A stretch of 64,000 bases of DNA from Oscarella lobularis (GCF_947507565.1 NC_089180.1:930001-994000); one strand, 5' to 3'; positions 9,590-20,900 are shown, counted from the stretch's first letter. The notes: generated by a model from the letters alone, not told the origin. Made by a program: numbers and translations.

Positions 9590-9900
9590 TTCGGTGTGTC
9601 CACCCTCGGGTGGATGGGGGTCAACCTCCCTACTCCCCCGTCGGAGTTAGAGCCTGTTTAGTCTCCCGGCTCGGACGCCTGGGACCGGCAGCACTCGGAT
9701 ATGAGTGCTGCCGGCCTGATTCCAGGGGGACCGCTATTGTAACCCACCGCGTCTTGCCCAAGTGGGGTGGCAGTTTATCACTCATGCCACTGGAGTAGGG
9801 GCTTGGCTCCCCTGCCTTTGAGCCACGTTTCACCTCTCTGGCTCAAGAGTTAGGGCCGCGTTTTATTTAGTCACCTCGGGGCCCAGAGGTGAATGAAGTC
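9590..9900. other. GC-rich, hairpin-bearing inserted block
   Basis: The base composition differs sharply from the AT-rich flanks. It has a 12-bp perfect stem, CCGGCAGCACTC/GAGTGCTGCCGG (9685-9714, 6-nt loop), a GTCCACCC/GGGTGGAT hairpin near 9599-9616 and CACCTC/GAGGTG around 9872-9891. No convincing protein frame is present. A SINE, a retroelement 5' region or a structured RNA are all possible. Confidence 0.4.
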
Positions 9901-9934
9901 AAGACATCGGAAAGCCTCTCAGAAGTGTGCTCAG

Positions 9935-10382
9935 CTAAGAAAGGAAAAGAACGGATGAAAAGAAAGCCACAATAAATACCAGATGCAATATTTTTTTCAA
10001 ATTGTGAGTTCCAATCCGCCGATGTAAACAAATCATCAAACACCTACTTCGCTTCAAGAACGACCTACAATAAAACAAATCAATGAAAAAATATTCAAAT
10101 TCCATAGATTACATAAATACCTGCATGGCCAATTTCTAGAATCTCCGTAAGAACTCCGAGCGTTGCGCGCTGGGGAAGCGCCGAGAGAGCGCATGGTAAC
10201 AAAAAGAGATGGAGCGCTGACGAGATATATCCCTTGCTTGATCGTAAGGTCACGCTTGTGTCCTGCAAACGAAAAAGGGCGAGAGACGAGGGAGAGGTGC
10301 TTGAAACGGAGAACGACGAACCTGTGCTACGATCGCTTGGAAAATCGTCAGAAAAGGGAGCTTGAGCCGTCGTTTGAGCCAC
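9935..10382 (-). CDS. Hypothetical 110-residue protein with C-terminal membrane anchor
   Basis: Three exons join in phase: 10382-10322, 10262-10121 and 10064-9935. The introns are GTTCGT...GTTTGCAG and GTATTT...ATTGTAG, giving 110 residues. The N-terminus MAQTTAQAPFSDDFPSDRST is polar and the middle is basic. The C-terminus has a hydrophobic segment, ILHLVFIVAFFSSVLFLS, ending at the stop, as in a tail-anchored protein. I do not recognise the family. Its ATG is only 52 bp from the divergent ATG at 10435, suggesting a shared bidirectional promoter. Confidence 0.45.
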
Positions 10383-10434
10383 GAGAGAACGAAGGAGGCC
10401 CTCACAGCGTTTTCAGCTTAAAGCCAGGGCTGCA

Positions 10435-11300
10435 ATGGACGCATCTGTCAAAGACGAAGTGAAGATCTGATTTCGCATCAAAGTTAAACGTTATTTTTCT
10501 AATCAGGTCGACGCGTCATCAGCTGCCAAGAAGCCAAAGGAGGAGGTAAGTCTTCTGCGCTTTGTCGCTCGTACGGACGATGTCGTTCCCATACAACGCG
10601 ATGTACTTTCAGTTCCCTTTACGAACCTAGTATTGGCAATAATTGAGTGATACGCTCTCCGAAAGGAAGTGGGGTCGTTAGGTCCCGCTGACGACACGCG
10701 ATTATTCGCCTAGTACATGCTATTCTTCCGCGTTTACCTATACACTTTAAGCGCTGCACTTTCAATATTTCGGCTTTCCAAAACGCTTTCATGCCGTCTT
10801 AGTATTAGAAAGCGCTTTTGACCCGCTTGGTATTGATCGGCCAGATGCATTTTTTTTGTACGGTGGGAACGGCGTCTTCTAGATGATGACGACGATGATG
10901 ACGGTATCTAGAATGTCGTCAGCTAAATCATAGTGGCTTGCAGTGGTTAAAGCATTGAGGCCGCCACCTAGTTTAGACAATAGGCAGCTAGCCGTATGGA
11001 AATCCTTTGCAAGTCCAAAATTAGCTATTTCATTAGTCGGTTTTCCTGTGCAGAATGTTTCTCATTTCCTGATTTCGGTGATCGAACGCACTAGAGGAAA
11101 TCAGCAGAGTCTGCACGCGTGCACGTTGATACACCGCATACTTTGCATGCCATTGAAAGGAAGTGATTACAGCGTTCCCTGTCCTTCAAAGACAATGCAA
11201 GTTTCCAACAGTCCGATGCGTGGTTCACATTCAATTTGAGACGCACAAGAAAGCAGACACACCTTCTGAGGAATCAGTGACACCTACTACTAGTAAGTGA
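10435..11300 (+). CDS. Hypothetical charged protein, 5' exons
   Basis: ATG 10435 (GCTGCAATGGAC) opens exon 1 (10435-10458, MDASVKDE). Intron GTGAAG...TAATCAG follows, then exon 2 (10507-10545, VDASSAAKKPKEE) with a strong GTAAGT donor. A later exon from 11241 encodes THKKADTPSEESVTPTT and reaches a near-consensus donor (AGTAAGTGAG) at about 11292, so more exons should follow. The sequence is lysine/glutamate rich and probably disordered. No family is recognised, and the link from exon 2 to 11241 is tentative. Confidence 0.4.
10546..11240. other. Probable long intron
   Basis: About 700 bp between the strong donor at 10546 and the candidate exon at 11241. It contains a GATGATGACGACGATGATGACG stretch near 10880-10900 and several open but unsupported short frames. 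I see no conserved motif in it. Confidence 0.3.
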
Positions 11301-11879
11301 GTCTGTGGAGAGGGTCCTATACTGTACTCCACCCCGGCGGAGTGATCGCGAATGAACTCGCGGCATCTGCATACCAAGCCTCGTAAACGTGAAAAAAATA
11401 TGTTACTCTCGTTTGACCCCCTCCACCTGTGTTCATCGTGATGAGGTAAATGAGGTGACCTCAGCTTAAAGGTGTTTGTGGAGGCGAACTATGTCTCATC
11501 ATACTCATTCCTTCCATTCCGTCACCACGTGCCGACCGGATCACTTCCACGAAGACGAGTTAGCAATCGAACATTTGTGAGTCATCGATAGTCGCGTTTC
11601 CGCTTTGATTCGTATGAAAGAGCGTTGCTTAGTCAGCGAAAGGCATAACGTGTCAGAGTTCGCGAGAATGTTTACCGTTCAAGCTTCCTTTAGCGTTCTT
11701 CTCCTTCTCGTCTCCTCGTCTTTGTCCCGCGCGCGAGAGATCCGATTATCAGAGTGAGCGAGTTACCGATACAAATCACGCTCCTAATTAAAATTAATTC
11801 GACTTTAAAAAGGTAAGCGTTTGGCGCGTTCCGACTCGTCCATCTGCTATAGTTGCACACTCTCTCAAAGATTCGATTT

Positions 11880-12523
11880 AGAGACGGAAAGAGTACAAAC
11901 CATATCAACTGATTTTAATCGTTTCGTCGCCTTTTGCACAACAATCCACGCTTCGTCCCTATAGAGGAGAATGAAAAAGCGAATTGCTACTATACTCGAT
12001 AAAATTTTACATTACGACTGCTTCGAATCCTGGCTCGTCTTCGCCGATTTTTTTATACCAAGACATGACGTAATCTCTGACAGTGTTCTCGAGAACTGCT
12101 TTTGGAAATGGCTTGTTTTTTGTTCTGTCGAGCTCTCGTCGATTTCTAACCTTCTCGAATCGCTCGATCGAGAGCTCGCGAGACGATCGTCGGTCTTCCC
12201 GTCGTCGTTGGATCGGACGTGGAAGCGTTCGACAATGACGTCGCTCTCTGTGAGGAAATCATTCGCTTGCTGCGCTCTTTCTTTGTTGCTGCTACCTTTG
12301 CTATGATTGCTGTCAGGGGATTTGCTGGAAGGCGAGGAAAATTCGTTCGATAGGGGCTTCGCGTTGCGACGAGAAGAATTCCGAAGGCGAAGCTCGTTGC
12401 ACCGACGACCAGTCGCAATGCGACGCCTACGACGAATCGTACGACGTCTGAACGAGCTACTGCAAAAGCTAGAAGGGCTGAAACGATTGCAGCGAGAAGA
12501 AGACGACGTTGAGCTATCGACAT
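11880..12523 (-). CDS. PXA-domain sorting nexin (SNX13/14/19/25 type), N-terminal exons
   Basis: ATG 12523 begins a 124-codon exon (12523-12151). It has two hydrophobic helices, RRLLLAAIVSALLAFAVA and VVGATSFAFGILLVA, matching the N-terminal membrane hairpin of this family. A polar linker follows, then VSRALDRAIRE. A 52-bp intron (12150-12099) joins in phase to VLENTVRDYVMSWYKKIGED (12098-about 12012), the PXA hallmark. A third exon (11958 to about 11885, after CTCCTCTATAG) continues EAWIVVQKATKRLKSVDM in phase. Family members tether the ER to endosomes or lipid droplets. RGS, PX and nexin-C domains are not visible downstream, so the gene is partial here. Confidence 0.7.
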
Positions 12524-12675
12524 ACTGGAACGTTTGCAAAAGCCAGTCACGTGGGCCTCTGCAACAAAAGAAAACACAAATAATTGAAAAAAAACAACGA
12601 AAAGCAGCAGACAATATGCAGTAAACAAAAAAACAACAGACAATGCAAAGTAGACAACACAGCACAGCAATTTTT

Positions 12676-14390
12676 TTATTTCAATGTCCTTCCCTGTCCT
12701 GGGTCTTCCTGTTCTGCTTTTAGTGACACATCTCCAGTTTCTTCGCTCGTCAAGCTCTCTGCTGCTGCAAAGCTGGCATCGCGGTCAAGATGAAGCTCTT
12801 GAAATTGTCTCAGAATGTCGTCTTCGCGTTGATCTTTAGGAACGTAGTGGCAGCCGGTGTATCCTCCTTTCTCGCGGCAACTGAAACTAGAGCCAATACG
12901 CGGAAACTCTAAACACTGACGTCACAGTCGAGTTGTTCCAGAGCCTTTTCCACGGTCGATGTAGTCGTATCCGTTTTAGTAACTTTCAACGTCACCAATT
13001 GCAAAGCCTAAGAAAAAAAGAAATTCAATTTTTTTCATTAAATATTTAGCTCTAAGTCTATTTACCGATGACGTCAAAACGGCTTTGTTGTGAATTTTCA
13101 CCGTTGTCACTTTCGGTTCGACGAATTCCTGCTGCTTCATGAGAAGTCGTTCGAACAAGCAATACCACAACTCTTTCTCTTCAGGACACCTATGTATATA
13201 TAAATTATTTATTTATTTATTTTATTTTATTTGAGATCTTACCCGAATGTGACAACGGCGTTCGTCGTTGGCCAGCCAATAACGAAAGACGACTCTCCAC
13301 TATTGGAGAACTCGGACACCTCGTCCACGCAATCGGCCAGCCACATGTCCGACAATCTGACGTGATTCTTCAAGTGATACGACGACGACGACCTTGAGAA
13401 GGCAAAAAAAACAGCTGAAAAACAACAAAAACATTCCCCCCCAAAGCGACATCTTACTTCTGCTTAGCGATCAATAAAACGTCACTGAATAAATACAAAT
13501 ACCAAAACAATCTGTGATCCGTCGCTTTCTGACCTAATTTCACCTTTAAAAATTCAAAAATTAAACATCGACCAGTGACGAAAATCTCGGGGCACCTTCG
13601 CTGAGCCAAGATACAGATGCATGGTGTGATTGGAGGTTGGAACAGCCTGTATATCAAACTTGGACAATCTATTCATCTCCAGTTGAAAATGCCAAAGCGG
13701 GTTCGAGATGACGATAGATGGTATCCTCAGCATACTAGAAGAAACCCTTTGTTTACGTATATCAACAAAATGAGGACTATCAATATTACGTTAGTGCTGG
13801 CACGGAACGTGAAATACTTTAGAGCCTGACCCTGTACGCAAAATATAATTTCATCGGAGTGCTGTCACACCAAAGAGCTCCAATACCTTTTTAAACAGCA
13901 GAAACGTTATGCGACGGATTCCAACTGATTTCATCATTGGCGACTGCGAAACAAAAGTAGTGCAGTGAACGAGTACCCCGCTCAGATGTACGACGTACAA
14001 AATCAGCTGTAAAACTCAAAATCGGCTTAGGAATTTCCGTTTCCATGTAATCGGCTTTTCATTGATTAGAGACAGACTCTTCCGTGCACTCACATCGTCC
14101 ACGTTTTCAGAAACGATGCTAGTAGAACTGCTGCTTCTAGACGACAAAGGAGACCTCAGCGGACTCTCAGAAAATCGTTGAATTATGACGTTGAAATGCC
14201 TATAGTCGTACGAATGAACTCTTGCTTTGCAATATATTTGGGATTGATTACTTTCCGAATTCTTCGAGAGAGTCACACGCAACCATTACACCGATTCTTT
14301 CGCAAGGAGTTTCGTTTTCGCTTCCGTACGAGTCCAACGCTTCACTCAAACTAGCCACCTAGATCAATTCAATTATTCACGTAAGAAACG
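12676..14390 (-). CDS. ARHGAP20-like PH and Ras-association protein without visible RhoGAP domain
   Basis: The PH domain is split over exons. One encodes [18 protein letters not shown] (about 13510-13455). The next encodes [17 protein letters not shown] and [15 protein letters not shown] (about 13385-13246). Then comes [15 protein letters not shown]...[12 protein letters not shown] (about 13185-13070). The following exon ([19 protein letters not shown], about 13010-12920) looks like the start of the Ras-association domain. The last frame, [17 protein letters not shown]..., ends at TAA 12676. Block order matches ARHGAP20/RA-RhoGAP, but the gene stops before a RhoGAP domain. Serine-rich exons at 14205-14107 and 14380-14245 may be its N-terminus. 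The junction near 12905-12920 needs a two-base frame change, so the RA-tail join is uncertain. Confidence 0.65.
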
Positions 14391-14987
14391 TGTATAAAAG
14401 AGAAGGCAGTGCCTTTGGAATAGAGGACGAAGCGGAATGCTTCCTCCTTGTCATCCGAAGCCGATTCGGATGCGACTGAGGCAAGAGAAAACGCCACTCG
14501 ACAACAGACTGTCCCTCGCCATCAGACTAGAGCGTCGTACATCAGACTTGTAATGGACTACGGCGCACGGTTTGCCGTTTAGAGACGCCTTTCCACTTGC
14601 AGTCCATGTGCTGAGTGCTCGACGTTAGGTACCGGATAAAAACTTCACCGTAACCAGGGATATAATAGAAGATATAATAGATGACGAGCTAAAATGAATA
14701 TTGAAATATTTATTTATAGCTCTGGCTTAGGTATTCTACAGCTACAGTCGACTGCATCTTCTGCAACTGCGTGTGGCGGTCGTCGATAAATTGAAGTCAG
14801 GCTAAACTCAAAAGCGAACCCCATTGGTGACGTGCTGATGTCATGTCTGCAGTTTGTTGTTTGTTTGACTGTTTCCGTTTGGTGTTCTGTGCTCGATTTG
14901 TCTAGCGTGCGTCACTGTCTCCTGTCGTGCTCTTGTGCTCTGTTTTAGCAGCTCGTTGCTTCTGCAGCTAACGCTGCAAGTTGATCA
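14391..14987. promoter_or_regulatory. Divergent interval before the TEP1-like gene
   Basis: About 600 bp between the ARHGAP20-like gene (minus) and the TEP1-like start (plus). The left part (14430-14560) may include a further minus-strand exon. The right part is pyrimidine-rich (TGTTGTTTGTTTGACTG and similar) with no TATA box. No repeats or RNA genes were seen. Confidence 0.3.
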
Positions 14988-16620
14988 ATGGCTTCCCAAT
15001 GCAAAGAGCGTTCGATAGGTCTCGAAAATACGCTCTTGTCAGGCCAGTCTTCGACGGCGATGGCAAAACCACCCCCAGCACGCCTCCTCTCGACGGAAAA
15101 GGGTAACAGGAGTAGAAAACCTGGGGAACGTTTTGTGATGGACGTATCTAATCAACTAATAGAAAAACCGAAGCTTCTTGCTGGAAGCTCTCTTCTAAGA
15201 ACTGCACCCCTTCTCTCTCAAACGGGTCTTCGTTCCGGAGAGAGCAATTCTAAACCACTTCTGCCTTTGTTCACTTTGAAATCGCGCCTCCCGAGCTCGA
15301 CTTCGCTAACGGGGCCTCCTTTGGGGAAACCACTTCTCACGCAGTCCTCGTTGCAACTGTCGGGAAATATCAGCTCGTCAAGTCGACCTCTAACGTCGGG
15401 AGCACCGAAACTATCTAGCCGACCTACGAAATCGTCGGGCCCGAGGCTCATCTCATCTGTTCACGAACAGAAACGGGCAACGAATCTTCTCCTCAAGCAG
15501 AAACTCGGCTTCAGCTCCTTGGAGAGCAGCAGCATCAGGAGGAAACTAGTCGAACCGAAGAAGCGCAACGCGCAGGCCTCCGAGACGGAACCAGTAGCGA
15601 GACCAATTGAACTCGAGAGCACAGACGGATTCTGTCTGCCCGAATACGACCTAGGAAGCGTCGACGAGAGCCCACTCGACATTGTGAAGTCCGCACTCGC
15701 CTCTATGAATTTTCCGACGGAGGAAGAGAGACGAGGAAAGCAGCGTTCTGTTGCCCTTGCTGCTAATAAGGTACTACATAGGCTTCACATCAGAATAGCT
15801 AGTGTATATGTATTTGTTTTTCTTTAGACGCTTCTTCTGAATTGCGTTGCTACCTCGTTGCTGCAATTGCCCGACTTTCGCAACCCGTCTGATCCGACGC
15901 TTTCTGTGATACTCGAGACGTGCAGACAGATATCTCTTCTCGATCCTGAATTCATTCTCAAAGTACCTTTTAATTAAATAACACCCTCGGAGAAAAGTAA
16001 TTCATTTTTTAATTTTTTTATTGAGGTTGCGCTCTATGCTCGCTGTGAGTTGAACATTCAAAGTGTGGCCAATTTTCTTTTGGCCGTAGCCGCCAACTGT
16101 CACACGTGTCGGCCTTACATCAAGAAGTATTTCTCTGCAAGTATTCGGCTTCCTTCTGATTGGATAGACGTAGCAGAAATGTATCAGGTTATCTCCTACT
16201 ATCTTATTGATTTATAGAAGAAATACGTTGGCTGTGTACTTGTAGGCTTTTCACGACCACACGGTCAATTCGAATTTGCTGTTCGTAAACGTGGATCTGA
16301 GCGGAACCAAATGCAGGTCAATAAACTGGCCAGTTTCAGCAGTCGATCAATAGACAAACATGTGTTATCTTATCTAGTATTTCCACGACGTCCTCTCGTC
16401 ACGAAAACGACGTCTTCATTGCCGGCTACAGTGACCAAATTCTGAGGTAGGTCTCATGCATTCACATATACTTCTTATTGAAACCTCTCCCAGGTTCATT
16501 GCTGAAAGAGGTGGCGGCGGCCAATTGGCGCACGTCGAAAACATCGACAAGGCTCACCGTCTCACCGACGTCAAACAACCCGCGGTTACTTTAGAAACGC
16601 AATCGCTTTTTTTGAGGTAG
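14988..16620 (+). CDS. TEP1-like protein with internally shortened TROVE module
   Basis: Six exons join in phase: 14988-15770, 15828-15962, 16026-16187, 16246-16316, 16378-16446 and 16494-16620. They give 448 residues. The first 260 residues are Ser/Leu/Pro-rich low-complexity sequence. Then follows the start of the TROVE domain (SLLDPEFILK|VALYARCELNIQ, NFLLAVAANCHTCRPYIKKY, RLPSDWIDVAEMYQ). Soon after is the extreme end of the TROVE/vWA region (LLFVNVDLSG, ENDVFIAGYSDQILRFIAER, LAHVENIDKA). TEP1 is the vault and telomerase-associated protein, where these two blocks are separated by several hundred residues and followed by NACHT and WD40 domains. All of that is absent. The gene ends at TAG 16618-16620, overlapping the convergent VPS45 frame. 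Confidence 0.75.
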
Positions 16621-19187
16621 GTGTTTAGATTTGCACGGTTTTTTAATGAGCCCCCAGTGTGAATGAGCTACGCGACGCAACCTCTTGCAGTTGTGCACCG
16701 TCGTTCCGCCAAGCAAAACCCTAACTCCCGCTGCAGTCTTGTTCACGTTGACGACGGCTAGAGCCTCTTCATACGTCACCCCACCGACAACAAATACGAT
16801 GATATCTTGAGGTCTATATAGAAGAACTCCTCCACCGAACCTCAGTCTAATTTCTGACTCCTTTACCTGTCCCTCGAGCGAGCGTCATTTACGTAAGGAA
16901 AAGATGTATCCTTGAGCCGTCCCTTCACGAGAGAATCAAATGTGTCTGCCAGCAGAGGTCGATGTTGAGTGTACACGTTTTCAACCCCCTATAATAAAAA
17001 AAGCAAGAAGACGTTAGTACAACTTCTCATCTAGGCATTTTTTTTATGACCTTTAGCCCTTTCAGGAGTTTCTTTGTAAAAGCTAGAGGACTTTGCGTGC
17101 CAAACAGATCCGATCCTCGCTGGTCTTTTCCCGCATATCCCAGCATACTGGAAACGAGCTGAGAGAGACGACTTTTATTGGTGCTCCCTATCCTTTTCTG
17201 CTTTCCTACCCGCGTATATCGAGCAGGAACGCCGCGTCGCGACAAGATGTCATGCAGCCCCTGTCTATCATTGCTAGCGTGCCTTTCATAGCGCAGACTG
17301 TAGAGAAGAACGAGTCGCATGGCGTCCAAATGACTCACGTTCTCCTTACTCAACAACTGTCTTACTCTCTAAGAAGAAAACCGTGCAAGATCACTGTACG
17401 AAAGAGCGTATATGCGCAAGAGATAGTGTACTGTGACAAGCATCAGAATGTGCGCCTGAGGAGATGCCACCTACTTGAAGAGCAGCTGAATGGTCGGATT
17501 GGCATGCCAATTGCTGTTCAACTTCGGATACATCCATGAGACTTTGTTGAACGACGCGCTTGTTCAGTTCGCCTATCAGCGCGACGTGCTTGCTTACAGT
17601 GCCGGACATCTTGCGAAATTGACGATAGGCCTCAATGAAAGCCTACGAAACAGCAGGGATAGACAATTATCTTTATGAAACCAAATCGCTCTTGCCTTCA
17701 TGTCCGCAATTGTTTCGACTTTCGCCGTGCTCTTTTGCTTGGATTGATACTGATCCACAAGATCCTTGACGGCGCTGCAAATTTCACCAAAATTGGCGTA
17801 CATATTCTAGAAAAAGTGTCAATAGCTCAACAAACGCCTTATATCTTAACTGACGCTCTGATAAAAGTCGTCGTGCTCAGATGACATAACAACCTCCTAC
17901 AGAAGAAAATAGTTGGAGGTAGTAGAAAAAGAAATACCTAGAACAGCTTACGTGCATTTCTTTGCTCAGTCCCTGAACGCCAGACATATCAACGCGATTG
18001 TTGCTTATTCCAAGAAGTTCGTGCACCATAGCCTGGTAACTCCACTAGTATAAGAACGGAGACGGTTGGTTGACCGAGTTGCTGCGTGCTCTCGACGCGT
18101 CTTGCCTGATTGAGAAGGGGCGTGATAGGATCATCTCGCCTGTCGAGCACAAGCAGAACAGGGGCAACGTCGGGCCTCCAAAAATCAAATAGCGACACTT
18201 TTTCGTCTATGACATGCTATACAAATGCACGTCTACTCTCCAACGTCCTCTCTCCTTCCCCAAGCAAAACACTTACCTGGATAGCTGTTCCCAGTTCATG
18301 AGCCATTCTCGACTTGGCCTGATACCTGGCGTGAAGATTGACGGTGCACGTGAAGTCGTTGCTCTCGAAGACTCTCACCTGATCACGGGTCGCTTTTTCA
18401 GCGACAAAAGCAGAGCCGAAAGACCTTCCGTCACTCGTCGAAGCGACTCCTTGTCCCACAGTCCACCCGGCTAGATGTAAACACGATGTACCAATATTGA
18501 AAAGTAGAAACCTTTTTCTCTTTCTCTCACCTGACTGCACGTAGGCAAGTTGAGAGAAAACAGGTGGGGATTGACAGCAATAGAATCGGCATACGCTTCC
18601 TATGTACACAGTCAACAGATGCAGGAACACAGCTCTGAGCGTACTTGGATCTCTTTGACTACTTCGTGTTCATCTGCCTCAGCCAACTTCTTCACATCCT
18701 GCTGACGCAAAAAGTTCGTAAAATCTGCAAAATACAAACAACGTCTCTGTAGACACTCATCATCAACTTCTCTCCTCTTTTCTTCTTACACAGGTCCGTA
18801 TTTTGGAACGCGAAGCTCTTCGACTAACGCGTCAATGTTGCCCTATGAGAAAGGAACGTCAGCTCGCGAAGAGACCGATGAGTGGGGTGCACGATACGGG
18901 TGTCGGTCTGAGGAAGCAGATCGCCTTGAGGTCTTTCATCGTTTCGCGGCCCGTTGAGTCGATCTTTTCGAATAGATACACTTCTTTCTGCAGGATCTCC
19001 GACTGCGCGTACACCATGCTGACGATTGAGATCTGTGAGACGACGTCGATCGCTTAGTCTCGCGCCGTTCCCCCGAAAGGGAGCCTCGTCGCACCGTTTC
19101 TTTGTCCATGAGCAGGACTTTCATTCCTTCGCGACTGTCTTCGATCATGCGATCGATGTACTGTCGAACGGCAACGATAACGTTCAT
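16591..19187 (-). CDS. VPS45: VPS45, Sec1/Munc18-family vacuolar sorting protein
   Basis: An SM protein that binds Tlg2/syntaxin-16-type SNAREs for endosome-TGN fusion. ATG 19187 gives [20 protein letters not shown], almost family consensus. Exon 1 is 19187-19095 and exon 2 is 19032-18898 ([20 protein letters not shown]). Exon 3 starts at 18842 ([17 protein letters not shown]). Later blocks are [18 protein letters not shown] (~18165-18110), [16 protein letters not shown] (~17800), [18 protein letters not shown] then [18 protein letters not shown] (17609-17480), [18 protein letters not shown] (~17320), [10 protein letters not shown] (~17120) and [12 protein letters not shown] then [14 protein letters not shown] (16779-16700). 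All introns are about 50 bp. After the conserved VHN motif the frame runs to 16591 without matching the usual C-terminus. It overlaps the TEP1-like stop by 30 bp, so the true last exon is uncertain. Confidence 0.92.
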
Positions 19188-19276
19188 TCTTTTTCCGAAA
19201 AAAGAAGCTCCTCCCTCGAATACGTCATAACGTCGTCGCGCGCGTTATAATCGAACACCAACTTTTTTTCGCTCAT

Positions 19277-19312
19277 ACTGTATTTATTTATTTATTTATT
19301 TATTTATTTTAC
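19277..19312. repeat. TTTA microsatellite
   Basis: Seven or so uninterrupted TTTA units just upstream of VPS45. Similar short runs occur at 3840-3860 and 13203-13232. Confidence 0.9.
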
Positions 19313-19836
19313 CAAGTAAAATTTATATGGTTGAAGCTACTTGTTTTCTTATTCGCTGCAAGGCTTCTCTGTCCAACTTGCGTTGTCTGACAAGAACGGC
19401 AACAATGGAAACCCCGGATAGTGTTCAATAGTTTTCAGCATAACAGCACTGTTATATCTATGTTTGATAAACATAACGGGCATATAACAGTGAGCTTATT
19501 AGTAACATTTATCAAGGGAACGCAGTAAAGGAGCACGTTGGGTTTGTCATGCTGCGAGCAAAGCTCGCAGCACGCAAACTTAACTGCGAGCTGATAATGG
19601 GCCTCGTGACACGATCACCTGAAAAAGTTGGGCTGGGGAGGGGTACTGTCGCTCTGTGCGCAGAACAGGTCAAATTAGCTAATTGTAGGATTTTGCGGAA
19701 AATAATGCATGTCATGGTTAGGCAGTGTGATGCACATTATGCACATCAGCTTTCCTAAAATTAGAGTGACAGATACCGTGCTGAGGGTGTGTTCGGGGAT
19801 CACATGATGGCTCACAAAAGGCCATCATTATCTAGT
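19313..19836. other. Non-coding interval with two inverted repeats
   Basis: No supported gene. It contains an imperfect foldback (CACTGTTATA...TATAACAGTG arms, about 19448-19492). It also has a perfect 10-bp stem, TGCTGCGAGC/GCTCGCAGCA with a 3-base loop, at about 19549-19571. The short frame over the second hairpin has no family resemblance. Confidence 0.4.
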
Positions 19837-20890
19837 TTTTAGAGGGTTCCCTATACAAGAGAACGTAGTCCCTAATATTTAATTTTTAGACGGTTCCCTA
19901 TATTAGAGAACGTAGTCCCTAATCTTAAATCTGTAGACGGTTTCCTATATTAGAGAACGTAGTCCTTAATCTTTAATCTTTAGACGGTTCGCTATATTAG
20001 AGAACGTAGTCCCTAATCTTTAATTTTTAGACGGTTCCCTATATTAGAGAACGTAGTCCCTAATCTTTGATTTTTAGAAGGTTCGCTTTATTAAAGAACG
20101 TAGTCCCTAATCTTTGATTTTTAGAGGGTTCCCTATATTAGAGAACGTAGTCCCTAATCTTTGATTTTTAGAGGGTTCCCTATACTAGAGAACGTAGTCC
20201 CTAATATTTAATTTTTAGACGGTTCCTTATATTAGAGAACGTAGTCCCTAATCTTAAATCTGTAGACGGTTCCCTATATTAAAGAACGTAGTCCTTAATC
20301 TTTAATCTTTAGACGGTTCGCTATATTAGAGAACGTAGTCCCTAATCTTTAATTTTTAGACGGTTCCCTATATTAGAGAACGTAGTCCCTAATCTTTGAT
20401 TTTTAGAAGGTTCGCTTTATTAAAGAACGTAGTCCCTAATCTTTGATTTTTAGAGGGTTCCCTATATTAGAGAACGTAGTCCCTAAACTTTGATTTTTAG
20501 ACGGTTCCCTATATTAGAGAACGTAGTCCCTAATCTTTGTTTTTAGAGGGTTCCCTATATTAGAGAACGTAGTCCCTAATCTTTAATTTTTAGAGGGTTC
20601 CCTATATTGGAGAACGTAGTCCCTAATCTTTAATCTTTAGACGGTTCCCTATTTTAGAGAACGTCGTAGTCCCTAATCTTTGATTTTTAGAGGGTTCCCT
20701 ATATTAGAGAACGTAGTCCCTAATCTTTGATTTTTAGAGGGTTCCCTATATTAGAGAACGTAGTCCCTAATCTTTAATCTTTAGACGGTTCCCTATTTTA
20801 GAGAACGTAGTCCCTAATCTTTCATTTTTAGAGGGTTCCCTATATTAGAGAACGTCGTCCCTAATCTTTAATCTTTAGACGGTTCCCTAT
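19837..20890 (+). repeat. 47-bp minisatellite, about 22 copies
   Basis: The unit runs AGACGGTTCCCTATATTAGA then GAACGTAGTCCCTAATCTTT then AATTTTT, with substitutions. Marked variants recur at 329 bp: CCTAATATTT at 19871 and again at 20200. That is exactly seven monomers and shows a higher-order period. It abuts the truncated MITE. Confidence 0.9.
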
Positions 20891-20900
20891 CAAAGGGATG

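Noticed and set aside
11491-11580. Short His-rich plus-strand frame (MSHHTHSFHSVTTC...)
   Set aside because: 29 codons with no splice support or homology.
11668-11964. Plus-strand two-exon frame with a signal-peptide-like start (MFTVQASFSVLLLLVSSSLS)
   Set aside because: It joins in phase, but its second exon is antisense to the third PXA exon of the sorting nexin gene. That homology is stronger evidence.
12012-12665. Long serine-rich minus-strand frame overlapping the sorting nexin exon
   Set aside because: It is the alternative frame of the same DNA. The frame with membrane helices and PXA motif is the conserved one.
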